Shown here in pieces: positions 23,331-33,350 of a stretch of 64,000 nt of DNA. The first letter of the stretch is position 1. Every line of letters begins with the position of its first letter. The position numbers were made by a program, and so were the translations under genes. A model generated the notes under the pieces. The model saw only the letters and a program-made list of their open reading frames with translations. It was not told where the DNA came from and ran no database searches. This DNA comes from Epiperipatus broadwayi (Eukaryota > Onychophora > Udeonychophora > Euonychophora > Peripatidae): assembly GCA_028023455.1 (NCBI GenBank), contig JAQFVV010000207.1, positions 1,939,243 through 2,003,242 of the forward strand, written 5' to 3'.

Positions 23331-24372
23331 ACAATGAGTTGTTTTAAAATTAATAAAAATAATGATATTAAAAAAAGTGTATTTTTAAATTGGAAAGCAG
23401 TAATTAATTTACATCTGTATATAAGAAATGTATGTGCGTGTTTTCAAAATACATATGAATTTTTTTTAAAGATCTTTTTCTTTCATGATATATTTTGTTC
23501 AATAGATGTTTTTTTTTAATGACTGAAAAAAAAGTTGCAAAAAATAAATTGAATTTCGTCTGAGACTTTCTAACATTTTTATAAATTTAATTGGTATATA
23601 AATATGTCGAATACAAACCATAAGGCTAATTTCAACCGCAAGGTTAAAAATGCTATGGTTGCATAGTTAGTTGTTTTTATAAAACGTGAAAAGATTTTTT
23701 TTTTTCAAATATTAAAATAAAAGCAATTGTTAAGATTAAACAGTCATCCTTTCAACTTCACACACACTTGTAGATAAATATTAATTTTCAATTATTATTT
23801 GTGAATTATAAAAAAAATCGTATTTCATTCAGCCATGTCCCAGAGGACAGCATCTCAATATAAATCATATTTAATGTTTATTATTTGACATCAACCATTA
23901 TCAATCTACGGCAGAATGAAAGTTTCTCTAAGTTTAATGCATCTTCTCCGATCTTGAGTTTCTCTTCTCCATATTACATCAGCATACTTTTTTATTTCAT
24001 CCATCCATCTCACATGTGGTTTCTTTCTAGGTCTTTTACAATGTCTTGGAATCCAGTTTAATATTTCAAATGTTTATCTATTATCATCTCTTCCTGCAAT
24101 ATGTCCAGCCCAACTCCATTTCAGTCTTTTAATTTTTTCAATGAAATCAGTAACACGTGTTTGTTCTCTTACTCATATATTATGTTATTGATCTCTTCTT
24201 GTTACTCCCAACATGCATTTCTCCAAACTTTTTTGAGTGGCCTGAAGTCTCTGTATTGCTCTTCTATTAAGTATCCAAGTCTCAGATCGATAAGTAGGAA
24301 CTGGTAAAACACATTTATTAAAAACATTCTTTTTAAAACACATAGGGATATTTTATTTTAGTATCAAGTCAT

Positions 24373-24964
24373 TTATACCAAAACACTCCAACCAAGTTTA
24401 ATTCTATGATTAATTTCATACATTATGTTTCCATATGTATTAATAATCTGACCAAGGTATTTGTAGTTGTTAACTTTTTCTAACTCATCATAATCAACCT
24501 TTATTTTCATATTTTGAAAAAATCCATTAAACATTACTTTAGTCTTTTTAACATTTATCTTTAGTCCTACTGTCATCTGATAACTCCTGCAGCAACATTT
24601 CCTGCAGATCTAAAGCATTATTTGCAAAAACAACTACATCATCTGCAAAATCTAAATGACTTAAATAATCTCCATTTACATTCACTCCTTTAGCTTTCCA
24701 TTTTAATCCACAAAATACTTCTTGCAGCACTGCTGTAAAACGTTTTGGAGATATGGAGTCACCCTGTCTTACACCTTTCTCAATGTTGACTTTCCTAGTA
24801 TCATTATGTAATCTAATTGTTGCTGTTGCCTTTTTATAAATATTCATTAAACAATGACAATATTCTGGATCTCTACCTTGATGATCCAATACTTTAATCA
24901 CTGAAAAAATGTTTATAGAATCAAATGCCTTTTCATAATCTACAAATCCAAAGCATAATGGCAA
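24373..24964 (-). pseudogene. RTE reverse transcriptase palm fragment, copy B
   Basis: Two overlapping open stretches (24964-24548 and 24576-24373) carry CFGFVDYEKAFDS, KGVRQGDS, LDFADDVVVF and, after a frameshift near 24560, GLKINVKKTKVMFNG and YKYLGQIINT. All match copy A in order. The frameshift and flanking stops make it a pseudogene. Confidence 0.8.
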
Positions 24965-25201
24965 CTTCTATTTATTTGTCTTGTTTATAACTTCTCTCAA
25001 TACCTGGATATGATCTCTTATACTAAAACCACATTTAAATACAACCTGTTCTCTTGGTTGGTGGAAATCCAATGTTCTCTGTAGATGAGTTATAATTATC
25101 TTGGTAAACATTTTGTATAAAACTGATAAAAGGCTGATAGGTCTGTAATTTCTAATATCTTCTTTATCACTTTTTTAAAATATTAATACTGCACTCTTTC
25201 A

Positions 25202-25215
25202 ATCACCTGGTACAT
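25202..25215. repeat. Target-site duplication, left copy, of the hammerhead insertion
   Basis: ATCACCTGGTACAT is repeated at 26442-26455. The other RTE copies carry one related copy at this place (ATCATCCGGTACAT in copy A), so the second copy arose by insertion. Confidence 0.9.
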
Positions 25216-25367
25216 CACATGATTACATTTCCTATAATAGCACATTAATTGTTGATAAACAGAGCAAAACTCTCCATACAGTATTGCCACCTGTGCTAAA
25301 CAGAGTAATCAATGGATGCCAGAAGGCTTGTGCATAAAATCCCTATCCAATGCCTACTCATCCAATA

Positions 25368-25409
25368 TCCCCAGACTAGTTTCTGGCTTGTGGCCTTCAT
25401 CAGTGAGGA
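25368..25409 (-). ncRNA. Type I hammerhead ribozyme, 456 bp family, left arm
   Basis: On the minus strand, stem I TCCTCA, core CTGATGA (25403-25397), stem II GGC-CACAA-GCC within an A-A mismatch, GAA, stem III ACTAGT, C17, then TGGGGA completing stem I with one G-U pair. All invariant bases are present. Predicted cleavage lies between 25374 and 25373. Confidence 0.8.
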
Positions 25410-25568
25410 GCTTTGGATCTGAGAGCACTGCATCTAGATCTTAGGATCTAATGCAACCCTCTAGCAACCACCTTTTATCTCCACTTAACTACAAAACTAT
25501 GAGAATGAAATTGAAAACACAAAAAATATTTTCAATCTAAGCTCAATAGCTTATATAGTCATATGGGT

Positions 25569-25583
25569 CTGAACTCAGTTCAG
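25569..25583. repeat. Palindromic module shared by both hammerhead families
   Basis: CTGAACTCAGTTCAG is a perfect six-pair hairpin with a three-base loop, followed on the minus strand by ACCCAT. A close variant is in every ~400 bp unit at 11168-12008. The plus-strand twin is at 26115-26129. Confidence 0.75.
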
Positions 25584-25832
25584 CACCCATACATTTTGGT
25601 GTCTTTGACTCTTTTACAACCATAGCCACCACTATCCTATTAGGCAGGATTGGTGTTAAACCATTAAGCATCACATGATTACATTTCCTATAATAGCACA
25701 TTAATTGTTGATAAACAGAGCAAAACTCTCCATACAGTATTGCCACCTGTGCTAAACAGAGTAATCAATGGATGCCAGAAGGCTTGTGCATTAGATCCTA
25801 AGATCTAGATGCAGTGCTCTCAGATCCAAAGC

Positions 25833-25874
25833 TCCTCACTGATGAAGGCCACAAGCCAGAAACTAGTCTGGGGA
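25833..25874 (+). ncRNA. Type I hammerhead ribozyme, 456 bp family, right arm copy 1
   Basis: Stem I TCCTCA at 25833-25838, core CTGATGA at 25839-25845, stem II within 25846-25858, GAA at 25859-25861, stem III ACTAGT at 25862-25867, C17 at 25868, TGGGGA at 25869-25874. Cleavage is predicted after 25868. The next copy 456 bp downstream would release a unit-length RNA with complete ends. Confidence 0.82.
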
Positions 25875-26288
25875 TATTGGATGAGTAGGCATTGGATAGG
25901 GATTTTATGCACAAGCCTTCTGGCATCCATTGATTACTCTGTTTAGCACAGGTGGCAATACTGTATGGAGAGTTTTGCTCTGTTTATCAACAATTAATGT
26001 GCTATTATAGGAAATGTAATCATGTGATGCTTAATGGTTTAACACCAATCCTGCCTAATAGGATAGTGGTGGCTATGGTTGTAAAAGAGCCAAAGACACC
26101 AAAATGTATGGGTGCTGAACTGAGTTCAGACCCATATGACTATATAAGCTATTGAGCTTAGATTGAAAATATTTTTTGTGTTTTCAATTTCATTCTCATA
26201 GTTTTGTAGTTAAGTGGAGATAAAAGGTGGTTGCTAGAGGGTTGCATTAGATCCTAAGATCTAGATGCAGTGCTCTCAGATCCAAAGC

Positions 26289-26330
26289 TCCTCACTGATG
26301 AAGGCCACAAGCCAGAAACTAGTCTGGGGA
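26289..26330 (+). ncRNA. Type I hammerhead ribozyme, 456 bp family, right arm copy 2
   Basis: This is identical to the copy at 25833-25874, with its core at 26295-26301 and predicted cleavage after 26324. Plus-strand transcription through both copies would yield a 456 nt RNA. Confidence 0.82.
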
Positions 26331-26441
26331 TATTGGATGAGTAGGCATTGGATAGGGATTTTATGCACAAGCCTTCTGGCATCCATTGATTACTCTGTTT
26401 AGCACAGGTGGCAATACTGTATGGAGAGTTTTGCTCTGTTT

Positions 26442-26455
26442 ATCACCTGGTACAT
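26442..26455. repeat. Target-site duplication, right copy, of the hammerhead insertion
   Basis: ATCACCTGGTACAT is identical to 25202-25215. The RTE sequence resumes directly after it. Confidence 0.9.
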
Positions 26456-26643
26456 CTTTATCATTTAGACATTTGGTATATAACTCTTGGTAATTTCTTT
26501 TCTATTTCTTCACCTGCTTTTTTCAATGTATGAATTATAATTCCACCATTACCTGTAACCTTTCCTTTCTTTGTAAATTTAATTGCATGTCTCATTTTTT
26601 CATTTAAAATTCTGAGCAATTCAGAAGACATAATAGATATAGG

Positions 26644-27051
26644 TCATACTTGTTCTTTATTATTTTTTAATTCTTGATAGAAGTCTTCTACCCCTTTCTT
26701 GATGTCATCTCTCTTTTTAGTAATAATTCCAACTTTTTTTCTTATTGCAGATATAAATTTCCTACCAATACCAAAATGTTGTTTTACACTCTTTAGCCTT
26801 TTATTCTCTTCTACACCTTTCCTTGCTAGTTCACAGTTATATTTTCTTATATTATTTTCAACTCTTTTCCACACCATTTTACAAAATTCAAGATATTCAC
26901 TCCTTTTTAATGCATCATTTTTGCATATCTTCATAGCCTGTCTTTTCTTCATAAACTCTCTTATCTCATTAAAAATGTTATTGGTCAATTGCTGCTTTTT
27001 TCTATGAGCTATTTTTGTTGCAGTTTTTAAAAGTGTATCAGTTATTTTCAT
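26644..27051 (-). pseudogene. RTE reverse transcriptase N-terminal fragment, copy B
   Basis: The 135 residues align with the start of the reverse transcriptase frame in copy A: MKITDTLLKTATKIA, then a basic region, GIGRKFISAIRKK, and DFYQEL near the end. The frame stops near 26644, well before the palm. Confidence 0.8.
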
Positions 27052-27537
27052 ATTAATTTTATTTAAATCTGAATCATGTTCAAAATCTACTAATACTTGA
27101 AACCAATTTCTAAGTTCTAATTTAAATTCATTAGAATGTTTCTAAAGATTAGAAATATCATCTGTAAATATTGTTTTTCTTAATAATTTTTGTCTCTCTA
27201 GTTTTGCATTAACATGTACCTACATCTTACTAATCGATGATAACTTCCTGTGTTAAATTTATTAAGAACATTACAATCATAAAATATATATTTTCTGTTA
27301 CTTAAAATAAAATCCAATTCTACTGTACCTTTATTTAGATACTTTCATGTCCATTTCCTTTTAATATTTTTCTCAAAAAAAAAAAATCATAATATAAAGT
27401 TTTTCTTTTTTAAAAAACTCCACAAGTCTATGTCTTCTCTCATTTTTATTACCATAACCAACATTACTTACAGCTCTTTTATCTTTTATTTGTTTACCAA
27501 TTCTAGCAGTAAAGTCTCTCATAACAATTTTAAAATG

Positions 27538-28074
27538 TTATTTACTCTGATCAAAAGCCTTTTGTACATCGATATAAAAATCTTCTACTACTTCATCACT
27601 ATGAGAACTTGTTAGGGCATAAACTTGAATTGTCTGCATTTGGTATCTGCTATTAAATTGTATAACTAATCTTGCCACTCTGTCTGATACACCATCAATC
27701 TCCATACTGTTGTTCTTCCACTTTTTATTTATAATGTATCCTAGTCTACTCGTATTTTCAATATTTGTGCCTTTATAGTAGAATATATGTCCACTTTTTA
27801 AATCAATTGTCTCTTCACCTTTTCTTCTAGCTTCACAAAATCCAATAATGTACCATTTAATATAAGACTGTTCTTCTAATTCTTGCAATCTTCCTTCACT
27901 TGAAAGTGATATGCAGTTGTAAGTACCTAAATAAAAGTTCATCATCAAATGGCAGCCTGGGTCCACAATCAGGGGATTCTTAGTACCCTCTGCCTTTGGC
28001 CACCAACCACTGCCTTTGTTGGTGACTTTACAGCCTCCTTGGAATAAGGACCATGATTTATTTTTGTTTATCAT
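27538..28074 (-). pseudogene. RTE endonuclease fragment, copy B
   Basis: The frame matches copy A after a shared leader. LGTYNCISL and GFCEARRKGEE retain the Asn and Glu positions. It ends at 27538, before the GDFNAR motif, because of a TAA codon in DQSK*. An earlier start than in copy A is open here, but the leader part is probably untranslated. Confidence 0.75.
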
Positions 28075-28395
28075 GATTGTATATATTTATTGGAAAAATA
28101 TTTATCATTTACATATACATTCATTCTGCCTTATCAGACAACTGAGAAGAAAGACCATGGTGTTTCTTGATCTTAAACTCAGAGGTAAAAAACCAATAAA
28201 CTCACCACAGTGGCCAATGCGTGTTGGTGAGCAGCTCATTTATGTTCATATACACTATGAATAATCACATATTAATAACAGCTGCATTGACAAGAATGCA
28301 TGGAGTGGAGATTAGAAATTTGCCCTGCTCGGTTTTTTAAGGCCTCCAAGAATATCAAACAGTCTCATTTCAGATAATAGCAAACTCCTTTTTGC

Positions 28396-31300
28396 AAAAA
28401 GCAGATAAATAAGATTAATTAATGGAATAGAATTAGAATTGTTGGAAATGGGTATGAATATAAAATATTGTGGAATGATATAATAATAAAAATTATATAG
28501 GATAAGAAAGGATCCAAGATGAAACTAAAGAGAATTTTCTTGCCATTAGTGCATGGTCAGAAGTTTTTGATACTAGAGAAGGAAAACAAAAACATAATAA
28601 GGATTTTGATTATAGATGTAATTTATGTCAAAGTAGGAGAGAAAGTAAGAATCATTTATTATTTGAGTAGAATTTTGAAAGTGTATCGTGACAAATTGTA
28701 TGAAAAATTGAAGAAATTTATAGGTTAAAGTGGATATTTTATGATTTAAAAAAAAATCTTTATAATGATATTGGGGAATATGTGGATAGAACATTGGAAC
28801 TACTAAAACAACTCTTATTAAGATGATATTGGAGGAAAGAAAAAGTGAACCAGTGTTATAGAAATTATTAAGTAATATGGAGTAAAAATAAACAGTCTGG
28901 AGGGCAAGAATATTTTAATTTGATTAAAATGACTGTGATAAACCAAACTACAGATTTAAATTATGTTAATAATAATAGACAATATGATATATAATCAATT
29001 ATTTTTAAATTGTTTCTTATTAGTTACATTATGAATTAAATTTGCCTTCCAATAACCAAGCATTTAAATAATTTTGGAAATGGATATTACTATTATTATC
29101 AGCTAAGAAAATTAAGATCTCTGAAACACGTCTTATAGTTTCATGAATGAAACTTTTATTTCTTAAAAATTTGTTAATACTTTTCAAAACATGTTACCAT
29201 TTCTCACATAAAGAAAAGTATTGTTGTTTTACATTAGCAAATAATAGGTTTTTGTTCTATTTACTTCTTATCTGGAAAAACACAAGCAATAACTTTACAA
29301 TTTTTTTAATGCATTACGTATATATATATAACAATATTTTTAAAATTGGAAGTATCATAGATCTTGAAGAAATAGATAAATTTGAATACCTGGATAATGC
29401 TTTAATCATTATTAGTCAATATAAGAACAATAAACAACAACATCGTAACCAATCTATCTAAAATATCAGAAAAATAAAACATTTCAAGATATACTAATTT
29501 AAACGTGAAACCATTTCATTTTTCTATTTGAGAATTAGTGGGCTAAAACATTGATAATCAAAATATTAGGTAATGTGAATGAATGCATTTGAGAAGGGGT
29601 ATTACAAAACAATGTGTCTAACTTCTTCTCACAGACATGGTACATCTATTTTAGAAAAAAAAAGTGCTCTGCTTGAACACATAATCAGGAGATCCAACAT
29701 TATAAAAAACTTATTGAAAAAAAAGATATCAAATTTAAAAATTTATTTATCATAAGTTTCAGGCAATATTATATATGGCTCAAATTTATGAAATATAATA
29801 AGAACAATGGACTCTCTCATATAATGCTACTACATGTTTTCAAGAATTACGCACTGAGATGAATATACCATAGACATGTTGTTTGTTCATACTATTGAGA
29901 TCAAAAGCAAAAGCTTTTAAAACTTATTTAGTGTTATTTTTAATGTTGTGTAAAAACTAAGTCATATATCGGCAATGGATATTTTACTTTTAGTCTAATT
30001 TCATTGTTTAATTAATTTGTAATGAATTATAAATAGTGAATACTTGATGAAATCATTAATGGTGATCAAAATGTCTTCTTTCAGAAAATGAGTCTCATAC
30101 TGTTTTTGGATAGTTTTGACCCTTTATGAACTTTTATTACTGAGAAAATGTGTAATTCTTTAAAATAGATTGTTTTAATGAAAATTTTTCACAATAAAAT
30201 TTAGTTGAAACATAATAAGAAAACAGTCTACTAATATGAGAAGATACTTAAAAAAACAAATTATTTTCTGGCGGATGAATGTGTTGTAATATGGGCTTCC
30301 ACTGCTATATGCTTTTTGTAGGACACACCTGCAACAATTACTAACTGAAATGGTTAAGTGAAGTCATAGTACACAATATAGTATTTTTTTTTGTTAAGTA
30401 ATTTAATGAAAGAATTCAAGTTTGCTACACTATAAAAAAGCACACTGAGTAAAGTTTTGTATAAAGATAATGATTTTTTTATGCAAATGACATTGTTCAT
30501 TTAGAATATAATTGTAATAATCAGGTATTTTATCTACAAGTTTTAAAACATTTACATGATGTGGTGGAGTGAAAACCATTCAATCTGCGACAAAATGGGG
30601 AGTAATAGCTTCTCTGTGAGAACACCCAAATGCACCAAGTCTTGAGTGTAAAACAATTTGTAATGAAAAATGACATTTGACAATTATTAATTTAATATAT
30701 TCAACTGATATTGCTTTGTGAGACTTTGTTTTATTTCTCCAAATAAAAAAATAACTCAAAGGAAAGTGTTTTACAAATATAGAAGGAATGAAGAGAAAAA
30801 TGATGGTGACATTAAAAGTCATCACTTTGCAAAAGGTTCCAGACTGCTTTTAAAATTTGAAAACACTCTTAGTCTGGTGCATTATATCATATGAACAGTA
30901 CTTTGAAGTTGATTTAATTTGTAACACTTAAAAGTAAACACACAAGTTTTTATTATAAAATTCCACATGTTTTTGGGCATCATGTTATAATAATTGTAAA
31001 CAATATAAGTTGCTAACTTGTAGTCATTTTTTTATTGTGTAGCATTTTTAAAAATGTTTTGTCAGTACAACTTTTTTTACTTAGGGCTATGTAAAGTGAC
31101 ATGTTATTCATTGAATCACTCACTGAAATATATATTTTTATTGTATTAGTATTAATCTTCATCTTTTATATAAATAATTAACAGTTTCAACCTTGCATGA
31201 GAGTGGTGTAGTCAAAGATAGCAAGATGCAAATATGGGCATGAAGATGCAGGTGATTGATACCTATAGCTCATTTCAAGAGTAGTGACTGTTTATAAAGT

Positions 31301-31889
31301 GCATGTATAGTGAAAGAGGGTGGTCTATTTTTTATGTTGCTGAATGGTTATAGTATCAGCGAAAATGAGACGAGAAATGCATTGAACATTTTTAAAAGGT
31401 CAGAAAATTAGTACATTACTTCTATGTTGGTTTGCAACTAAAATTAATTTAAATTATAGTATTCTGATTTTCTACTAATGTTTCTCACTAAAAGAATTTT
31501 GAATTTTCAGTTCATTTTTTACATGAGAAATTATTTGGTACACATAAAAGTACACTCGCAATCTTAGAAAAAGTCTCAAACTTAAACAATGTTGTGGTTA
31601 CATAAAAAATAATAGCTGAGGGCATGACCAACATTTGTCACTATGTAAAACACTACCAATGGTTTCCCTCCTATGAGCAGACTTATCAAATGTAAAAAAC
31701 TACAAAATAACAATATATCTAAATTAAACATTACCCACAATTCCACTTAATTTCCATACACCATTAATATTAAAATAAAATTTAAAGAAGTTAATTGCTT
31801 CAGAATCATAAAATTACTTTCAAAGAAGACAATCTTAGTTTCATTAAAATTAATAATGTGAGCTGTATCTTTTCCATGGATGTACAAAG
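28396..31889. other. AT-rich intergenic region
   Basis: About 3.5 kb without a recognised gene, RNA or repeat. Short frames, for example 29147-29461, are rich in Phe, Asn, Ile and Lys, as expected from composition. Confidence 0.5.
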
Positions 31890-32590
31890 CAAAAATAAGA
31901 TATTGATTTCTAATCCTATTTTATACTTTTCCATACAATTTTCTTATTTCCAAACAAATTACTATTTTTACATACAAGCCTATAAGAAAATTATTTAAAT
32001 GGTAAAGAATTAAAATTATATTTTTCTTTGTCCTTTAAATCATTACAAATTTTATTATTAAATAAAATACTTTGAACAAATTTATCCAAGTAGCCAACAT
32101 TCAAATAATTAACATAAAATTGATCTTTTTGAAACAAAGTTAAGCCATTAGAATTATTTAATCTCTTATTTCTATAACAATTTCTTAAAGCAGCTACTTT
32201 ATGAAATACAGATTGATAGCTATCAGATTTCATTATAGACCTTAAAGTTTACTCTTAACATAATGTTTACATACCAAACAATTACTTTTTTTATTTCTAA
32301 TCACCAATAAATCTAAAAATTTTAATTTAACAAAATCTAATCCTGCTTCTTCTACAACATATTTTATAGAAGAATCAAAACAAGGAAACTCATTTACCAA
32401 CTCTTTCAATTTATCATTCTCAGCTACAAACAAACAATCATCCACATATCTAACAAATAACTTTAAATATAAAAAAAATTTAATAATAATTTCCTTTTTC
32501 AAATAATTAATATAAACTGAACAAATTAAAAGAGAAAGAATGTAACCTATTATCCACTCTTTTTTAATCTTATAAAAATTAATCATTAGA
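31890..32590 (-). mobile_element. Penelope-like element fragment (reverse transcriptase), left arm
   Basis: Frame 32586-32242 has KLFVRYVDDCLFV with the catalytic YVDD at residues 47-50. It is followed by LKELVNEF and LKFLDLLVIRN, the motif order of Penelope-like reverse transcriptases downstream of the palm. Frame 32233-31991 continues with a Ser/Tyr-rich region and a KDKEKYNFNSLPFK end. The tail continues to about 31890 with an internal deletion. It is head-to-head with the next feature. Confidence 0.7.
32242..32586 (-). pseudogene. Penelope-like reverse transcriptase palm fragment
   Basis: The 114 residues span YVDD (47-50) and the downstream conserved block ending LDLLVIRNKKSN. It is missing the fingers and is cut off from the rest of the gene by frameshifts. 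The stretch before YVDD, with GYILSLLICSVYINYLKKEI, resembles the PLE helix preceding the catalytic box. The enzyme copies RNA at a nicked target in this family. Confidence 0.65.
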
Positions 32591-32599
32591 AGATTTAAA

Positions 32600-33350
32600 A
32601 ATGGTGTATAATTTGTTCCATTTATATCATTTGGAAGAAATTATTATTAAAAAGAATAGATTATATTTAAAGTTATTTGCTGGATATGTGAATGATTGTT
32701 TGTAGTTGAAAATGATAAATTGAAAGAGTTGGTAAATGAGTTTAATTGTTTTGGTTCTTCTATAAAATATGTTGAAGGAGGAGGGGAATTAGAATTTCTT
32801 AAATTAGAATTTTTAGATCTATTGGTGATTAGAAATGTAGAGAATAATGGTTTTTGGTATAAAGTTATTGTATTAAGAGAAAGGGGTTAAGGTCTTTAAT
32901 TAAATCTGAGAGCTATCAATCTGAATCTCACAAAGTAATTCTTTTAAGAAATTATTGTTATAGAAATAAATAATTAAATAATTCTAATGAAGTTGCTCTG
33001 TTTCAAAAAGGTCAATTTTATAAAGACTATTTGAATGTTGGTTACTCTGATAAATTTGTTACAAGTATTTTATTTAATAGTAATATTTGCAATGATGTAA
33101 AGGATAAAAAAATATGATTTTATTTCTTTGCCATTTAAATTGTTTTCTTATAGAAGTGTATGTAAAAATAGTAATTTGTTTGGAAGTAAGGAATCTGAAT
33201 AATTTATTAAACTATACAAAATAAAGTTTTGTTATAATAATTATTTTTGAAGTAGTTTATATTATTCCTGGATTATGTAAGAGGGTATATATAGGTAAGT
33301 GTAGTTTGAGCTTAAATGAAAGAATAAAGGTACATAAAGTAGGATTAAAA
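32600..33350 (+). mobile_element. Penelope-like element fragment, right arm, into GIY-YIG
   Basis: The same segment as the left arm lies on the opposite strand. It contains LKLFAGYVNDCL, where the second catalytic Asp region is mutated (YVND), then LKELVNEF, LEFLDLLVIRN, a decayed linker and, at about 33250-33348, VVYIIPGLCKRVYIGKCSL followed by NERIKVHK. That is the start of a GIY-YIG domain. So this copy runs further 3' than the left arm. Several stops and shifts make it non-functional. Confidence 0.7.

Larger units (their letters stand above)
25216..26441. mobile_element. Retrozyme-like insertion: inverted pair of 456 bp hammerhead units
   Basis: This is 1226 bp inserted in RTE copy B. 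The left 575 bp (25216-25790) is 1.26 units on the minus strand. The right 651 bp (25791-26441) is 1.43 units on the plus strand. The period is 456 bp in both (TTAGATCC at 25791 and 26247; TGCATAAAA or TGCA phase points at 25331 and 25787). The arms are almost identical, and the inversion point has a 4 bp shared TGCA (25787-25790). Three complete hammerheads are present. A 67-codon frame appears in both arms (25746-25543 minus, 25952-26155 plus) only because the arms match. Greater-than-unit-length tandem copies with a TSD suggest reverse transcription of a circular or multimeric RNA. The near identity suggests a recent event. Confidence 0.85.
23890..28395 (-). mobile_element. RTE-clade element, copy B, split by a hammerhead insertion
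   Basis: On the minus strand, a leader (28395-28000), an endonuclease remnant (28074-27538), an upstream reverse transcriptase part (27051-26644) and the palm and tail (24964-23890) are in normal order. The FADD box is at 24649-24638. The 25216-26441 insertion separates the upstream part from the palm. Beyond that insertion the copy has many stops and indels, and I saw no clear terminal duplication. Confidence 0.85.

Noticed and set aside
25543-26155. Same 67-residue protein encoded on both strands (25746-25543 and 25952-26155)
   Set aside because: The two frames are the same segment in the two inverted arms of the hammerhead insertion. The units are non-coding by analogy with retrozymes, and the frame has no known motif.
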